In this document: positions 16,888 to 26,301 of the stretch, in pieces | How positions within the stretch are numbered: position 1 is the stretch's first letter | Layout of the letters: every line of letters starts with the position of its first letter | From: Steroidobacteraceae bacterium | GTDB lineage: Bacteria; Pseudomonadota; Gammaproteobacteria; Steroidobacterales; Steroidobacteraceae | Length of the DNA stretch: 64,000 nucleotides | Direction of reading: 5' to 3' | Assembly (NCBI GenBank): GCA_025458905.1 | Contig: JALORN010000007.1 | Coordinates: forward strand, 1 to 64,000 | The notes under the pieces: generated by a model | The model's input: only the letters and a program-made list of their open reading frames with translations | Databases searched by the model: none | Told to the model about the DNA's origin: nothing | Position numbers and translations under genes: made by a program

Positions 16888-18486
16888 TCAGCGGAGGCTG
16901 AGCCAGCGGGCGGGCCGCAACGCGGTGAGGTTGTCGTCGCGCCAGCCGACGACCCGCTGCGACACCAGGCGTCGCCCGACCAGGAAATAGATCGGGATCA
17001 CCGCCTGCTCGTCGACCAGGCGCTGCTCGGCGAGCCGCAGCGCACGGCCGCGCGCGGCCGGCTCGGTGAGTCGCTCGGCCGCGCCGATCGCCGACTCGAA
17101 CGCGGCGCTGTCGTAGGCGCCGCCGTTCTGCGGGCTGCCGCGGCGCAGGAACGAGAGGAAGCCCATCGGGTCGACGTAGGGCGAGAACCAGGCCGCTCGC
17201 ACGATCTCGAACTCACCCTTGCGCGCGGCGACGTCGACCACCTGCCGTTCCGCATTTCGGAGGCTGGCGCGCACGCCGACCGCCTGCCACATCGCCGCGA
17301 CGGCGACCGCCACTTTCTTGTGCTCCTCGCTGGTGTGGTAGAGGAGCTCGACCTCGAGCGGGTTCGAGGGGCCGCGGCCTGCCTCGGCCAGGAGGCGGCG
17401 CGCGAGCGCCGCGCGCTCGGCCTGGTTGCGCAGCGGCGGCGACAGGGCCGGGCCATGATCGGGCATGCCCGAGGGCACCAGGCCCCAGGCAGGGGTGTCG
17501 CCGGCACGGACAATGCGGGTCGTGATCACGTCTCGATCGACCGCCAGCGCCAGCGCCCGGCGTACCCGTGGGTCCGCGAACTTCGGCAGCCGATGGTTGA
17601 TCACGTAGACGGCGATGCCGAGCGAGGGCGCGAGCCGCAGTTCCCTCGGCATGTTCTGCCGCAGCCAGTCGAGCTTCTCGGGCGGGAAGTTCGTCAGCGC
17701 ATCGAGTGCCCCGGTCTGGAAGAGACGCAGGCCCGCGTTCAGGTCGGCGACCGGCCGGTACTCGACGGCGTCGATGCGCACCGTCGCGGCGGCGTGGAAG
17801 CGCGGGTTGCGCCGCGAGCGCACCATCTGCCCCGGTCGCCACTGCTCGAGCACGTAGGGCCCGTTGGACACGAAATTCTCCGGCCGCGTCCAGGCGCGAC
17901 CGTGCTTCTCGATCACGTGGCGCGGCAGCGGCGCGAACACGGGGAAGGCGACGATCGATGGGAAGTAGGGCGCCGGGGTCGCGAGCGTGACCTGCAGCGT
18001 TCGCGGGTCGGGCGCCGCGACGCCGAGAGACTCGACCGGGCGCTCGCGTCGCACGACCGCGCGACCGCCCTCGATCAGGTCGATCCACGCGGCCAGCGCC
18101 GTCGAGGCGGTCGCCGGGTCAGCGAGGCGGCGGAAGGAATACAGGAAGTCCGCCGCGGTGATCCGCCGACCATCCGAGTACACCAGCCCGGGGCGCAGCG
18201 TGAAGGTGTAGGTGCGGCCGTCGGCGCTGACGGTGTAGCGCTCGGCCGAGCCGGCCGTCGGGCGGCCGCGCGCATCGAGCGTCATCAGCGACTCGTAGAG
18301 GTCGTTGATCACGACCAGCGACGGCGCGGCGATCGCGACGTGCGGATCGAGGGAATCCGGCTCGCCCGAATGCCCCGTCCGCAGCACGTTGCCCGGGGCG
18401 CGCGCCGGCTGCGCCCGCAGCGCGCCGGGCCAGGCGCCGCTGCCGAGCACGGCGGCCGTCAGCGCGAGCGCGTCGCGGCGCTTCAT
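16888..18486 (-). CDS. ABC transporter family-5 (peptide/nickel/oligopeptide) solute-binding protein
   Basis: A 532-residue extracytoplasmic binding protein. The N-terminus MKRRDALALTAAVLGSG is a Tat- or Sec-type signal. The mature part has the family-5 pattern: SGEPDSLDPH, LYESLMTLD, TYTFTLRPGLVYSDGR and VRRALALAVDRD. These proteins bind peptides and other solutes for ABC importers. No permease or ATPase gene lies nearby, so it is an orphan. Its ATG overlaps the stop of the two-domain hydrolase upstream (ATGA), so the two are probably translated together. Confidence 0.88.
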   Translation of the reverse strand: MKRRDALALTAAVLGSGAWPGALRAQPARAPGNVLRTGHSGEPDSLDPHVAIAAPSLVVINDLYESLMTLDARGRPTAGSAERYTVSADGRTYTFTLRPGLVYSDGRRITAADFLYSFRRLADPATASTALAAWIDLIEGGRAVVRRERPVESLGVAAPDPRTLQVTLATPAPYFPSIVAFPVFAPLPRHVIEKHGRAWTRPENFVSNGPYVLEQWRPGQMVRSRRNPRFHAAATVRIDAVEYRPVADLNAGLRLFQTGALDALTNFPPEKLDWLRQNMPRELRLAPSLGIAVYVINHRLPKFADPRVRRALALAVDRDVITTRIVRAGDTPAWGLVPSGMPDHGPALSPPLRNQAERAALARRLLAEAGRGPSNPLEVELLYHTSEEHKKVAVAVAAMWQAVGVRASLRNAERQVVDVAARKGEFEIVRAAWFSPYVDPMGFLSFLRRGSPQNGGAYDSAAFESAIGAAERLTEPAARGRALRLAEQRLVDEQAVIPIYFLVGRRLVSQRVVGWRDDNLTALRPARWLSLR

Positions 18487-20105
18487 GCGCGCGGTGCCGG
18501 GTGGCCGGCACCCGGCGACTCGCCAGCGGCAGACGCGAGGCCCGCCGCTCGCCCCGGGGAATCGTCGAGGACGACCGGACAGGCGAGCCGCGTGAGTCGC
18601 GTCTCGTGGGCATGGGTGAGTTCCGCCGCGCGCGCCGCGCGGTAGCGTGGGCCGAGGCACATCAGCTCGACGAGCTCGCGCTGCAGTTCGCGTGGGTCGA
18701 GCGCGGGATCGCCCGGCAGGATGCCGGCGCGCAGGCCGCGCCCGGCCCTCGTCCAGAGGCGCCGGTCGCGCAACAGGTGCCACGCCTCCAGCAGGTGCGC
18801 GCCGTCGCCGCGCGGCGGGAAGTCGCGTGGCTCGTGCTCGAGCAGCGCCGCGCGGGTCGCGGCGTCCGGCAGCGGCTCGCCGGCGAGCCGCAGCCTGCGC
18901 ACCTGCCGGGGCCGCTGCAGCGCGAGCTCGATCGCGATGCCGGCGCCGCCGTCATGCCCCTCGAGCTCGCACTCGCCGAGCCCGAGCTCATCGAGTGCCT
19001 CGCCGAGCACCGCGGCGTGCCCCTCGAGCGTGGCCGGCCCGTCGGCCGGCGGCAGCGGATCCGACTCGCCGCTCCCCGGTGGTTCCAGCACGAGCGCCGG
19101 GCCGCTGCCGGCGGCGAGCCGCGGCTCGACGAGGCGCGCCGCGCCGGTCGGCGCGGCGATCGCGACGCGCGGCAGGCCGTCGCCGCCGCGCTGGCGCAGG
19201 TGCAGCTGCGCGCCACGCAGCGCGAGATAGCGCGACGCGAATCGTCCCTGTGGCAGCGACTGGGCGGGCAGCGGCGGTGCAGGTGGACCCTGGTAGCGTT
19301 CGCGCAGCCAGGCGGCGATGCCGCGGGTGCGCCGTTCCGGCGCCGGGCCGGCGTGCAGCACCGCGAAATTAGGCGGCAGGCCGGCGGCGATCAGCTCGTC
19401 GGTGATGCGCAGCACGACACTGCCTTCCCAGCGGACCAGCGTCGCCGGCACCGTCACGCCCTGGGCGCGCGCCGCATTCTCGTTGTAGAAGGCCGGGCGA
19501 TACGCCCAGGCGTAGCCCTCGCCGGCGCGCAGGTAGTCGAGCAACATCGACTGCATCGCCGCCGGCGGCGGCAGGTCGCGCGGGATGCGGCGAGCCGCCC
19601 GCGCATCGGGCCAGGGAAAGAACACGAACAGGTCGCGCACCATCTGCCAGTAGGTGGCGAGGTGCCCGCCGTCGGCCCGTGGCGTGACGTCCGGGAAATA
19701 CGCCGGGACGATGCGGTCGCACTCCGCCGGGTCGATGTGGCCGGCACTGTCGAGCACCACGTGGGCACAGCGCTCCGGATAGCGCCTGGCGAACTCCACT
19801 GCGAACTGGGCGCCGGTGGCCGCTCCGTAGAGGCAGATCCGGCCGAGGCCTAGCGCATCCAGGGCGGCGGCGAAGGTCGGCAGGTAGTCCTGCAGCGACG
19901 CCGGCTGCCGCGGCGGCGGGTCGGACAGGCCATAGCCCGGCGTATCGAGCGCATAGACGCGGAAGTGACGTGCGATCTCGGTCGCGACCGGCAGCACGGC
20001 GCTCGAGGACAGCGGCGAAGGATGCAGCAGCACGACGGGCGCGCCGTCTCCGGCGACCCGGCAGTGCAGCTGGCGCCCGTCGACGGTCAGGAAGGCACGT
20101 TGCAC
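18483..20105 (-). CDS. Two-domain alpha/beta hydrolase-fold protein
   Basis: A 540-residue protein with two hydrolase-fold halves. Half 1 (about 1-275) has VVLLHPSPLSSS, ALDTPGYGLSDP and the elbow YGAATGAQ, with Ala96 in place of Ser. It then has DGGHLATYWQMVRDLFVFFP. Half 2 (about 290-520) has LEPPGSGESDP and the elbow EGHDGGAG with Asp385, as in Asp-nucleophile dehalogenases and epoxide hydrolases, then DGAHLLEAWHLLRD. The same layout occurs at 48491-50233. The start at 20105 is 58 bases from the divergent VOC gene. Function unknown. Confidence 0.75.
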   Translation of the reverse strand: MQRAFLTVDGRQLHCRVAGDGAPVVLLHPSPLSSSAVLPVATEIARHFRVYALDTPGYGLSDPPPRQPASLQDYLPTFAAALDALGLGRICLYGAATGAQFAVEFARRYPERCAHVVLDSAGHIDPAECDRIVPAYFPDVTPRADGGHLATYWQMVRDLFVFFPWPDARAARRIPRDLPPPAAMQSMLLDYLRAGEGYAWAYRPAFYNENAARAQGVTVPATLVRWEGSVVLRITDELIAAGLPPNFAVLHAGPAPERRTRGIAAWLRERYQGPPAPPLPAQSLPQGRFASRYLALRGAQLHLRQRGGDGLPRVAIAAPTGAARLVEPRLAAGSGPALVLEPPGSGESDPLPPADGPATLEGHAAVLGEALDELGLGECELEGHDGGAGIAIELALQRPRQVRRLRLAGEPLPDAATRAALLEHEPRDFPPRGDGAHLLEAWHLLRDRRLWTRAGRGLRAGILPGDPALDPRELQRELVELMCLGPRYRAARAAELTHAHETRLTRLACPVVLDDSPGRAAGLASAAGESPGAGHPAPRA

Positions 20106-20163
20106 CGCTTTCCCGTTCCTTGCGCTTATGATGGCTCCAGACTATCACCAAGGAAGGATGCCG

Positions 20164-20904
20164 ATGTCGAACGTCACGCCGCTGCGACGCACCGCGATCA
20201 TCGTCCGAGACATGGAACGCTCGCTGCAGTTCTATCGCGAGGTGCTCGGCCTCAAGGTGTGGCGCGAGGGCATGCACGGGCCCGACGACGTCACGCTGAC
20301 GCACCTGCTCGGCGCGCCGCCCTGCACCCTGCGCTACGCGATCCTGCAGGCCGACGACGTGGAGTGGGGCATGGTGGGGCTGTTCGAGATGACCGACCCG
20401 GCGCCCGCCGACGACACCCACCCCGCCATCGACCGCGCCAACCGCGGCGAGGCCTGCCTGGTGTTCCATACGCCCGACGTCCGGGCCATCCACCGGGCCG
20501 CCGTGGCGATGGGCATTTCGGTGTTCTGCCCGCCGACGCGCGTGGTGCTGAAGGAGCACGGCCTAGAGAGCCTGGAGATGATGCTGCGCGACCCGAGCGG
20601 CGTGCTGCTGAACTTCATCCAGAACGTGAAGGGCGGGCTCGCGCCGCACAACCGCTTTCCCGGCATCGCCGGTGGGCCGGCACGCAGGCCTGACGGCGGC
20701 GCCGGCAAGCGTCCGCGCGCCGGTCGCGCCGCAGCCGCGCCCGCGCGGCGCTCCGCGAAGACGCCCCGGTCCGCGAAGGCGTCGCAGCCCGCGAAGCCGC
20801 GTAAGTCCCCGGGACCCTCGGGGCCCGCCGCGCGGCGCGGACCGGCGGCGAATGCCTCCCTCAGGCGCCGTAGCGGTGCATCGCGACGCCGTCGACCGGG
20901 ATGA
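20164..20904 (+). CDS. VOC (glyoxalase/dioxygenase) family protein with basic C-terminal tail
   Basis: A 246-residue protein. Residues 1-155 form a VOC domain: RRTAIIVRDMERSLQFYREV, LGLKVW, ACLVFHTPDV and RDPSGVLLNFIQNV. Family members include dioxygenases, glyoxalases and resistance proteins. From about residue 170 a tail of Ala, Pro, Lys and Arg resembles a histone H1-like sequence and runs into the 3' end of the aldehyde dehydrogenase on the other strand (overlap 20861-20904). ATG 20164 is preferred because AAGGAAGG lies 6 bases upstream; ATG 20158 is too close to it. Confidence 0.75.
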   Translation: MSNVTPLRRTAIIVRDMERSLQFYREVLGLKVWREGMHGPDDVTLTHLLGAPPCTLRYAILQADDVEWGMVGLFEMTDPAPADDTHPAIDRANRGEACLVFHTPDVRAIHRAAVAMGISVFCPPTRVVLKEHGLESLEMMLRDPSGVLLNFIQNVKGGLAPHNRFPGIAGGPARRPDGGAGKRPRAGRAAAAPARRSAKTPRSAKASQPAKPRKSPGPSGPAARRGPAANASLRRRSGASRRRRPG

Positions 20905-22372
20905 TCGTCGCCTTCAGCTCGGTGCAGAAATCGACGCTCGAGGTCGGGCCGTCGCGGCCGATGCCCGACTCCTTGTAGCCGCCGAAGGGCGCGCGCAGCT
21001 CGCGCATCATCGGCGTGTTGACCCACACGGTGCCCGCGCGGATGTCGCGCGAGCAGCGCATCACGGTCTTCAGGTCGTCCGACCAGACGTAGTTGACGAG
21101 ACCGAACTGCGAGGCATTCGAGATGGCGATCGCCTCGTCGAGGGTGTCGTAGGTCAGGAAGGTGGCGAACGGCCCGAAGATCTCCTCCTGGCAGACGCGC
21201 GCGTCGTTGCCCGGCGCCAGCACCGCGGTGGGCTCGACGAACCAGCCCTTGGCCGGCTGCTCGGCGCGCCTGCCGCCGGTCAGCAGCTTCGAGCCGTCGG
21301 CCCTGGCGACGTCCACGTAGGAGAGCACGCGCTCCATGTGCTGGCGGAAGGCGAGCGGGCCGATCTCCGTGGTCGGCTGCATCGGGTCGCCGAGGCGGAT
21401 GCGCCGCGCACGCTCGACGAACTGCTCGATGAAGCGGTCGGCGATGCCCTTCTGCACGAGGATGCGCGAGCCGGCGAGGCACTGCTGGCCATTGTTGCCG
21501 AAGATGCCGGCGAGCGCGCCGTCGAGCGCGCGCTCGAGGTTCGCCGACTCGGTGATGATGTTGGCCGACTTGCCGCCGAGCTCGAGCGCGATGGGCTTGA
21601 GGTTCTTGCCGGCGGTCGCCGCGATCATCCGCCCGGTCGTCGTGCCACCGGTGAAGCCGATCATGTCGATGCCAGGGTGCGAGACCAGCGCGTTGCCGGT
21701 GACGGCGCCGCGGCCGTTGACGAGGTTGACCACGCCCGGCGGCAGGCCCGCCTCGTGGAACACCTCGACCATGCGGCGCATCGACAGCGGCGTGTACTCC
21801 GAGGGCTTCAGCACGCAGGTGTTGCCGAAGGGGACCACGGTGGCGACGCGCATCGAGGCGAGCGCGAGCGGTGCGTTCCACGGCGCGATCGCCGCGCAGA
21901 CGCCCTTGGGCTCGCGCGTGACGACCGTGAGGTAGCCCTTGGTCTGGTTGTAGGTCTCGCCGTGCATGGTGCTCGCGACTTCGGCGAAGAACTCGAAGTT
22001 GCGCGCCATGCGCTGCACGTGCACCCGCACGCTCTGCAGCGGCAGGCCGGTGTTCAGGCACTCGAGGTAGGCGAGCTCCTCGGCGTTCTTGCGCAGGTGG
22101 TCGCGGATCGAGTAGCAGATGTCCTTGCGCTCGTTGATGTCCATCCGCGGCCACGGGCCGCTGTCGAAGGCGCGGCGCGCCGAGCGCACGGCGGCGTCGA
22201 CCTCGTCGGCGTCGGCCTCGCGCAGGCGGCTGATCGGCTGCTCGTTGGTCGGGTTGACCACGGGCAAGTCCTCGCCTCCTGCCTTGGGCTTGACCGCCTC
22301 GCCGTCGATCAGGCTGGTGACGTGCGCGTTGACCGGGAATTCGCGGGAGATCGTGACGGCATTGGCGTTCAT
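20861..22372 (-). CDS. NAD(P)-dependent aldehyde dehydrogenase
   Basis: A 503-residue aldehyde dehydrogenase. The expected catalytic residues are N166 (APWNAPL), E264 (LELGGK) and C298 (GNNGQQCLAGS). It resembles betaine-aldehyde or carboxymethyl-hydroxymuconate-semialdehyde dehydrogenases, but the aldehyde is unknown. The ATG at 22372 overlaps the stop of the methyltransferase upstream (ATGA), which fixes the start and suggests co-translation. The 3' end overlaps the convergent VOC gene. Confidence 0.93.
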   Translation of the reverse strand: MNANAVTISREFPVNAHVTSLIDGEAVKPKAGGEDLPVVNPTNEQPISRLREADADEVDAAVRSARRAFDSGPWPRMDINERKDICYSIRDHLRKNAEELAYLECLNTGLPLQSVRVHVQRMARNFEFFAEVASTMHGETYNQTKGYLTVVTREPKGVCAAIAPWNAPLALASMRVATVVPFGNTCVLKPSEYTPLSMRRMVEVFHEAGLPPGVVNLVNGRGAVTGNALVSHPGIDMIGFTGGTTTGRMIAATAGKNLKPIALELGGKSANIITESANLERALDGALAGIFGNNGQQCLAGSRILVQKGIADRFIEQFVERARRIRLGDPMQPTTEIGPLAFRQHMERVLSYVDVARADGSKLLTGGRRAEQPAKGWFVEPTAVLAPGNDARVCQEEIFGPFATFLTYDTLDEAIAISNASQFGLVNYVWSDDLKTVMRCSRDIRAGTVWVNTPMMRELRAPFGGYKESGIGRDGPTSSVDFCTELKATIIPVDGVAMHRYGA

Positions 22373-23493
22373 GCGGGTATCCATCCACAGGCGACGAACC
22401 AGGGGAGCGAACCGGGGGCGGCCTGCAGGTTGCCGACCCAGGTGTTCTCGGGCGGGAAGCCGGCCGCCTTCATGTCGGCGACGAGGTCGGCACTGGCATA
22501 GACCTCCCAGTACGGCTCGTTGTTGTTGAGCGTGTCCCAGCCGAGGTCGAACTTCTGGAACTCGGTCTTGCCGCGGAAGCTCAGCGGCACGTCCTGGTGG
22601 ACGCACAGGCCGCCCGGTCGCAGCAGCCGCAGGCTCTCGCGCAGCAAGCCGAGGCGCGTCGCCTCGGAGATCTCGTGCATCGCGTTGTGCGAGACGATCA
22701 GGTCGAAGTGCCGGTCCGGGAAGGTGGTCGCGCCGCAGTCCATCTGGTGGAAGTGCACGGCGACGCCGAGCGCCTCGGCGCGCGCGTGCGCATAGCGCAG
22801 CATCCCCGAGCCGACGTCGATGGCGTGCACCTCGGCCTCCGGGAAGGCCATCGCGTACGGCACGCTCGCCGAGCCCGCCGAGCAGCCCATGTCGAGGATG
22901 CGCGCGGGCTTCAGGTGCGGGAAGCGTTCGGCGATGAAGCGCTGCACGTGCGCCGCCTTGCTGTCGTTCTTGCCCAGGCCCTGGCCGAAGGCGTAGAGGT
23001 TGCCGCCGCACTCGTACAGGGCGCCGGCGCTGACGTCGCCGCCGCCGAGGTCCATCGCATAGCCACCGGTCTGCAGGTGGATGTCGACCGCGGTCACGCC
23101 GCGTGGCGGCACGAAGGCGGGGTCGAGGCTGAGGCTGCCGCGGCGGCGTTCCGGCGCGGTCAGTTCGCGCGCCTTGGCGGCGAGCCGCTCGCGCTCGCGG
23201 AAGATGCTGTCGCCGACCGACACCCACATCTGCTCCTGCGCGGCGCGCGCGAGCGAGGACCAGCTGCGGTAGGTGGGATTCGCGAGCATCGCCTCGCGGA
23301 TCTCGTCGCGCGAGGCCGGCGCGTGGCCGTGCACCTTCTCCCACTCGGGCCCCGCGACCTTCTCGAACACTGGTGCCAGCCCGGGCCGCAGGCCGCGGTT
23401 CAGGGCCTGCTTGAAGGCGACCGAGAACTGCTGGCGCGAGGCCTCGTCGGCCGTCGGCTGCGGGAGCATGTCGTGCCGGATGCTGCGGACCAT
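22369..23493 (-). CDS. Class I SAM-dependent methyltransferase
   Basis: A 374-residue protein. An N-terminal helical region (1-190) contains PAFVPPRGVTAVDIHLQTGG. The Rossmann methyltransferase domain follows, with motif I ILDMGCSAGSAS, an acidic loop VHAIDVGSGMLRYA, DLIVSHNAMHEI and LRPGGLCVHQD. The methyl acceptor is unknown. It lies between a TonB receptor (171 bases upstream) and the aldehyde dehydrogenase with which it overlaps, so it may belong to one uptake and modification unit. Confidence 0.85.
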   Translation of the reverse strand: MVRSIRHDMLPQPTADEASRQQFSVAFKQALNRGLRPGLAPVFEKVAGPEWEKVHGHAPASRDEIREAMLANPTYRSWSSLARAAQEQMWVSVGDSIFRERERLAAKARELTAPERRRGSLSLDPAFVPPRGVTAVDIHLQTGGYAMDLGGGDVSAGALYECGGNLYAFGQGLGKNDSKAAHVQRFIAERFPHLKPARILDMGCSAGSASVPYAMAFPEAEVHAIDVGSGMLRYAHARAEALGVAVHFHQMDCGATTFPDRHFDLIVSHNAMHEISEATRLGLLRESLRLLRPGGLCVHQDVPLSFRGKTEFQKFDLGWDTLNNNEPYWEVYASADLVADMKAAGFPPENTWVGNLQAAPGSLPWFVACGWIPA

Positions 23494-23664
23494 GGGGGGG
23501 GCTCCAGGCGGAGAAAGGCGGACCGAGAGGCTAAATCAGCGGCGCCGCGAAGCGAAGCGCCGCGAACGCGCGGCTCCGGCATGCGGCCCGGGCGGCGGCG
23601 CGAGGCCGTCGCCCGGGGGCACGCAAATGGCCGGGCGCGCCTGGCCGGGAGCCGCCGTGCCGCT

Positions 23665-26301
23665 TCAGAAGCGGTAAGTGGCCGTGATGCCGACCTGGCG
23701 GCCGCGCGGCGGCGTCACGGCGAAGCCACGCGGGTTGTTGGCGCCGGCGATGAACGGCGATACGCCCGCGGCGAGCTCTGCCGGAGTGAAGGCCGGCAGC
23801 GGCGGCCGCGCGTCGACGTAGCGCAGGATGTCGACCGGCGTGTCGTCGTCGCCGAGGTTGCGGCCCCAGAGGAACACGCTCCAGGACTCGGACTCCAGGC
23901 CGAGGCGCGCGTTGATGGACGTGCGGTCGCCGGTCTCGATCAGGTTGTGCACCTGGTCGTACTTCGAGCCTTCATAGGTGACGTCGCCACCGACGAACCA
24001 GGTGAGGTTGTCGTTCAGCGGCCGGCCGTAGCGCGAGCTGATGAAGCCCTGGTGCTCGGGCGCCCGCGGCGGCCGGTTGCCCGCCACGTCGCCGAAGGCG
24101 GCGTTGTCGGCGGCGACCAGCGCAGCGCAGGTGGCGCGGCCGGCCGGCGTCGCGACCGTGGTGCCCGGCGCCGCCGGGAGGCAGCCGAACGGGTTGGTGT
24201 TGCTGAAGGCGGTGAGCACCCGTGCCGGCGTCGAGCTGAACAGCGCGGCCTGGTCGGGCAGCACGTACTCCTTGATCTCGGCATCGACGTAGGCGTAGCC
24301 GAGGCTCACGTCCCAGCCCTCGGCGAGGCGCGCCTGCACCTCGAGTTCCAGGCCCTGGATCAGCGTCTCGCCGACGTTCTGGATGAAGGAGTTCGCGACC
24401 GGTGGCGAGCCGCCGACGATGTTCTGCGTCAGCTGCTGGTTGAAGAGGTCGTTGCGGAACACGGCCACGTTGACGCGGGCGCGCCCGTCGAACAGCTGGA
24501 ACTTGCCGCCGATCTCGTACGCATCCACTTCCTCCTCGTCGAACGGGATCGGCAGCCCTTCGGCGAGCAGCAGGGGCACCACCACGCCGGTGTTGAACCC
24601 GCCCGGCTTGTTGCCCTTCGCGAAGTTGAAGTAGAACGTGGCGTCCTCGCTGAGCTCGTAGCGCAGCGTCACGCGCGGCGTGGTGCTCTTGAAGGTCTCG
24701 CCGAAGGTCTGGGCGACCTGGTAGTTGATCGCGCCGACCGGGATCGCTCCGGCGGCGGCGTAGGCCGCGACCGTGCCCGCGCCGAGCGGACCGAGCATCG
24801 CGGTGGTGGCCGCCGGCACCAGCGGCGCGAGCTGCGCGAGCGAGGGCAGCTGGTAGGACTGCTGGAACAGCTCGTCCTCGGCGTAGCGCACCTCGGCGGT
24901 GACGGTCAGCCTGTCGGTCGCATCGAACTCGATCGCTCCGAACGCGGCGCGGTTCTCGGTCTTGCGGACCGTGAGCGCAGCCTGGCCGTTGGGCACGATG
25001 GTGCGGTCCGGGTAGATCTTGTCGTTGCGGACGTTGTCGTTGTTGCCCTTGAAGTAGAACGCGCCCGCGAGCCAGCGGAAGCGCTCCTCCTGGGGCGAGC
25101 TGAAGCGCAGCTCGGCGGAAAAGTCCTCGCGGTCCTCGCCCTCGAGGCGCCAGCCGCTGCCGTTGGCGAGGTACTGTCGGGCGGCATTGCCCTGGGCGTT
25201 GGCCGCCAGCACCGGGACCGGCGCCGCGGTGGCGAACAGGTCGAAGCCGCCGTAGGAGACGTCGTAGCCGGTGGCCTGGTCCTCGTCGTTGTACGAGGCC
25301 GAGGCGGCGAGCTCGTAGCCGCCCGCGAACTGGGTGTTCAGCTGCAGCGCGGTGCGGATGCGTTCGCGCTGCACGCCGACGCCGTCCGCGGGGAAGAGGT
25401 CGGTCGCGGCGCCGAAGATCAGCTGGTCGATGTCCACCGCCTCGCCGCAGCGGTAGCCGGGCGAGCGGGGCAGGGCGACGCTGCGCAGCTGGCAGTTGTT
25501 GAACTCGCGGCCCTGGAAGGCGAGCACCGCGTGGCCGTCGTCGTCCTCCGCATACGTCGTGAGCCACGACACCTCGGTGCCCTCGACCGGCTTCCACAGC
25601 AGCTTCGCCGTGACGCCGTCGGTGCGCTCGTCGCCGTACTTGCGCCCGGTGCGGAAGTTGGTGAACTCGCCGCCGAACTCGTAGTGGCGCGCGGCGAGGT
25701 AGTAGAACAGCTTGTCCTGGACCAGCGGCCCGGAGATGAAGGCATCGGCCTCGACCTGGTCGTGCTGGCCGAGGGTGACGTTCGCGCCGCCGCTGAATTC
25801 CTCGCTCGGGCGCTTGGTGACGTAGTTGATGGCCCCGGCGAAGGTCGCGCGGCCGTAAAGCGCGGCCTGCGGTCCCTTGATGATCTCGATGCGCTCGAGG
25901 TTCGCGACCTCGGTCTGCACGACCGGCCCGGTGATGTAGACGCCGTCGACGAAGAACGAGGCGTTCGGCTCGCCGAGGATGTTCGACTGGCCGCGGATCA
26001 CCGGCCGCTCGAGGTTGTTGCGCCCGAAGGCCGAAGAGTAGGAGAAGCCCGGCGTGAACTGCGCGAGGTCGCGCGCGTCGCGGATGTTGCGCTCGAGGAT
26101 GTCCTGCGAGGCGACCGCGGTCACCGACAGCGGCACGTCCTGCAGCGACTCCTCGCGCTTGCGCGCGGTGACGACGATCTCGTCGAGCGCCGCCGGCTCG
26201 TCGGCGGTGGTTCCCTGCGCCTGGCCCGCCTGCGAACCGAGCGCCAAGGTCACGGCAGCGGCCAGCAGGCTGGCGTTGCCCTTCAGCAACATATGTCTCA
26301 T
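23665..26301 (-). CDS. TonB-dependent receptor
   Basis: An 878-residue outer-membrane receptor. A signal peptide (LLAAAVTLALGSQAGQAQG) is followed by a TonB-box-like EIVVTARKREESLQDVPLSV, a plug domain (VIRGQ, FVDGVY, IEIIKGPQAALYGR, GAINYVTKRP), a 22-strand-type barrel and a terminal aromatic residue (TATYRF). It imports a substrate using TonB energy; the substrate is unknown, but related receptors in catabolic regions take up complex organics. It is divergent from ubiD with a 196-base gap. Confidence 0.95.
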   Translation of the reverse strand: MRHMLLKGNASLLAAAVTLALGSQAGQAQGTTADEPAALDEIVVTARKREESLQDVPLSVTAVASQDILERNIRDARDLAQFTPGFSYSSAFGRNNLERPVIRGQSNILGEPNASFFVDGVYITGPVVQTEVANLERIEIIKGPQAALYGRATFAGAINYVTKRPSEEFSGGANVTLGQHDQVEADAFISGPLVQDKLFYYLAARHYEFGGEFTNFRTGRKYGDERTDGVTAKLLWKPVEGTEVSWLTTYAEDDDGHAVLAFQGREFNNCQLRSVALPRSPGYRCGEAVDIDQLIFGAATDLFPADGVGVQRERIRTALQLNTQFAGGYELAASASYNDEDQATGYDVSYGGFDLFATAAPVPVLAANAQGNAARQYLANGSGWRLEGEDREDFSAELRFSSPQEERFRWLAGAFYFKGNNDNVRNDKIYPDRTIVPNGQAALTVRKTENRAAFGAIEFDATDRLTVTAEVRYAEDELFQQSYQLPSLAQLAPLVPAATTAMLGPLGAGTVAAYAAAGAIPVGAINYQVAQTFGETFKSTTPRVTLRYELSEDATFYFNFAKGNKPGGFNTGVVVPLLLAEGLPIPFDEEEVDAYEIGGKFQLFDGRARVNVAVFRNDLFNQQLTQNIVGGSPPVANSFIQNVGETLIQGLELEVQARLAEGWDVSLGYAYVDAEIKEYVLPDQAALFSSTPARVLTAFSNTNPFGCLPAAPGTTVATPAGRATCAALVAADNAAFGDVAGNRPPRAPEHQGFISSRYGRPLNDNLTWFVGGDVTYEGSKYDQVHNLIETGDRTSINARLGLESESWSVFLWGRNLGDDDTPVDILRYVDARPPLPAFTPAELAAGVSPFIAGANNPRGFAVTPPRGRQVGITATYRF

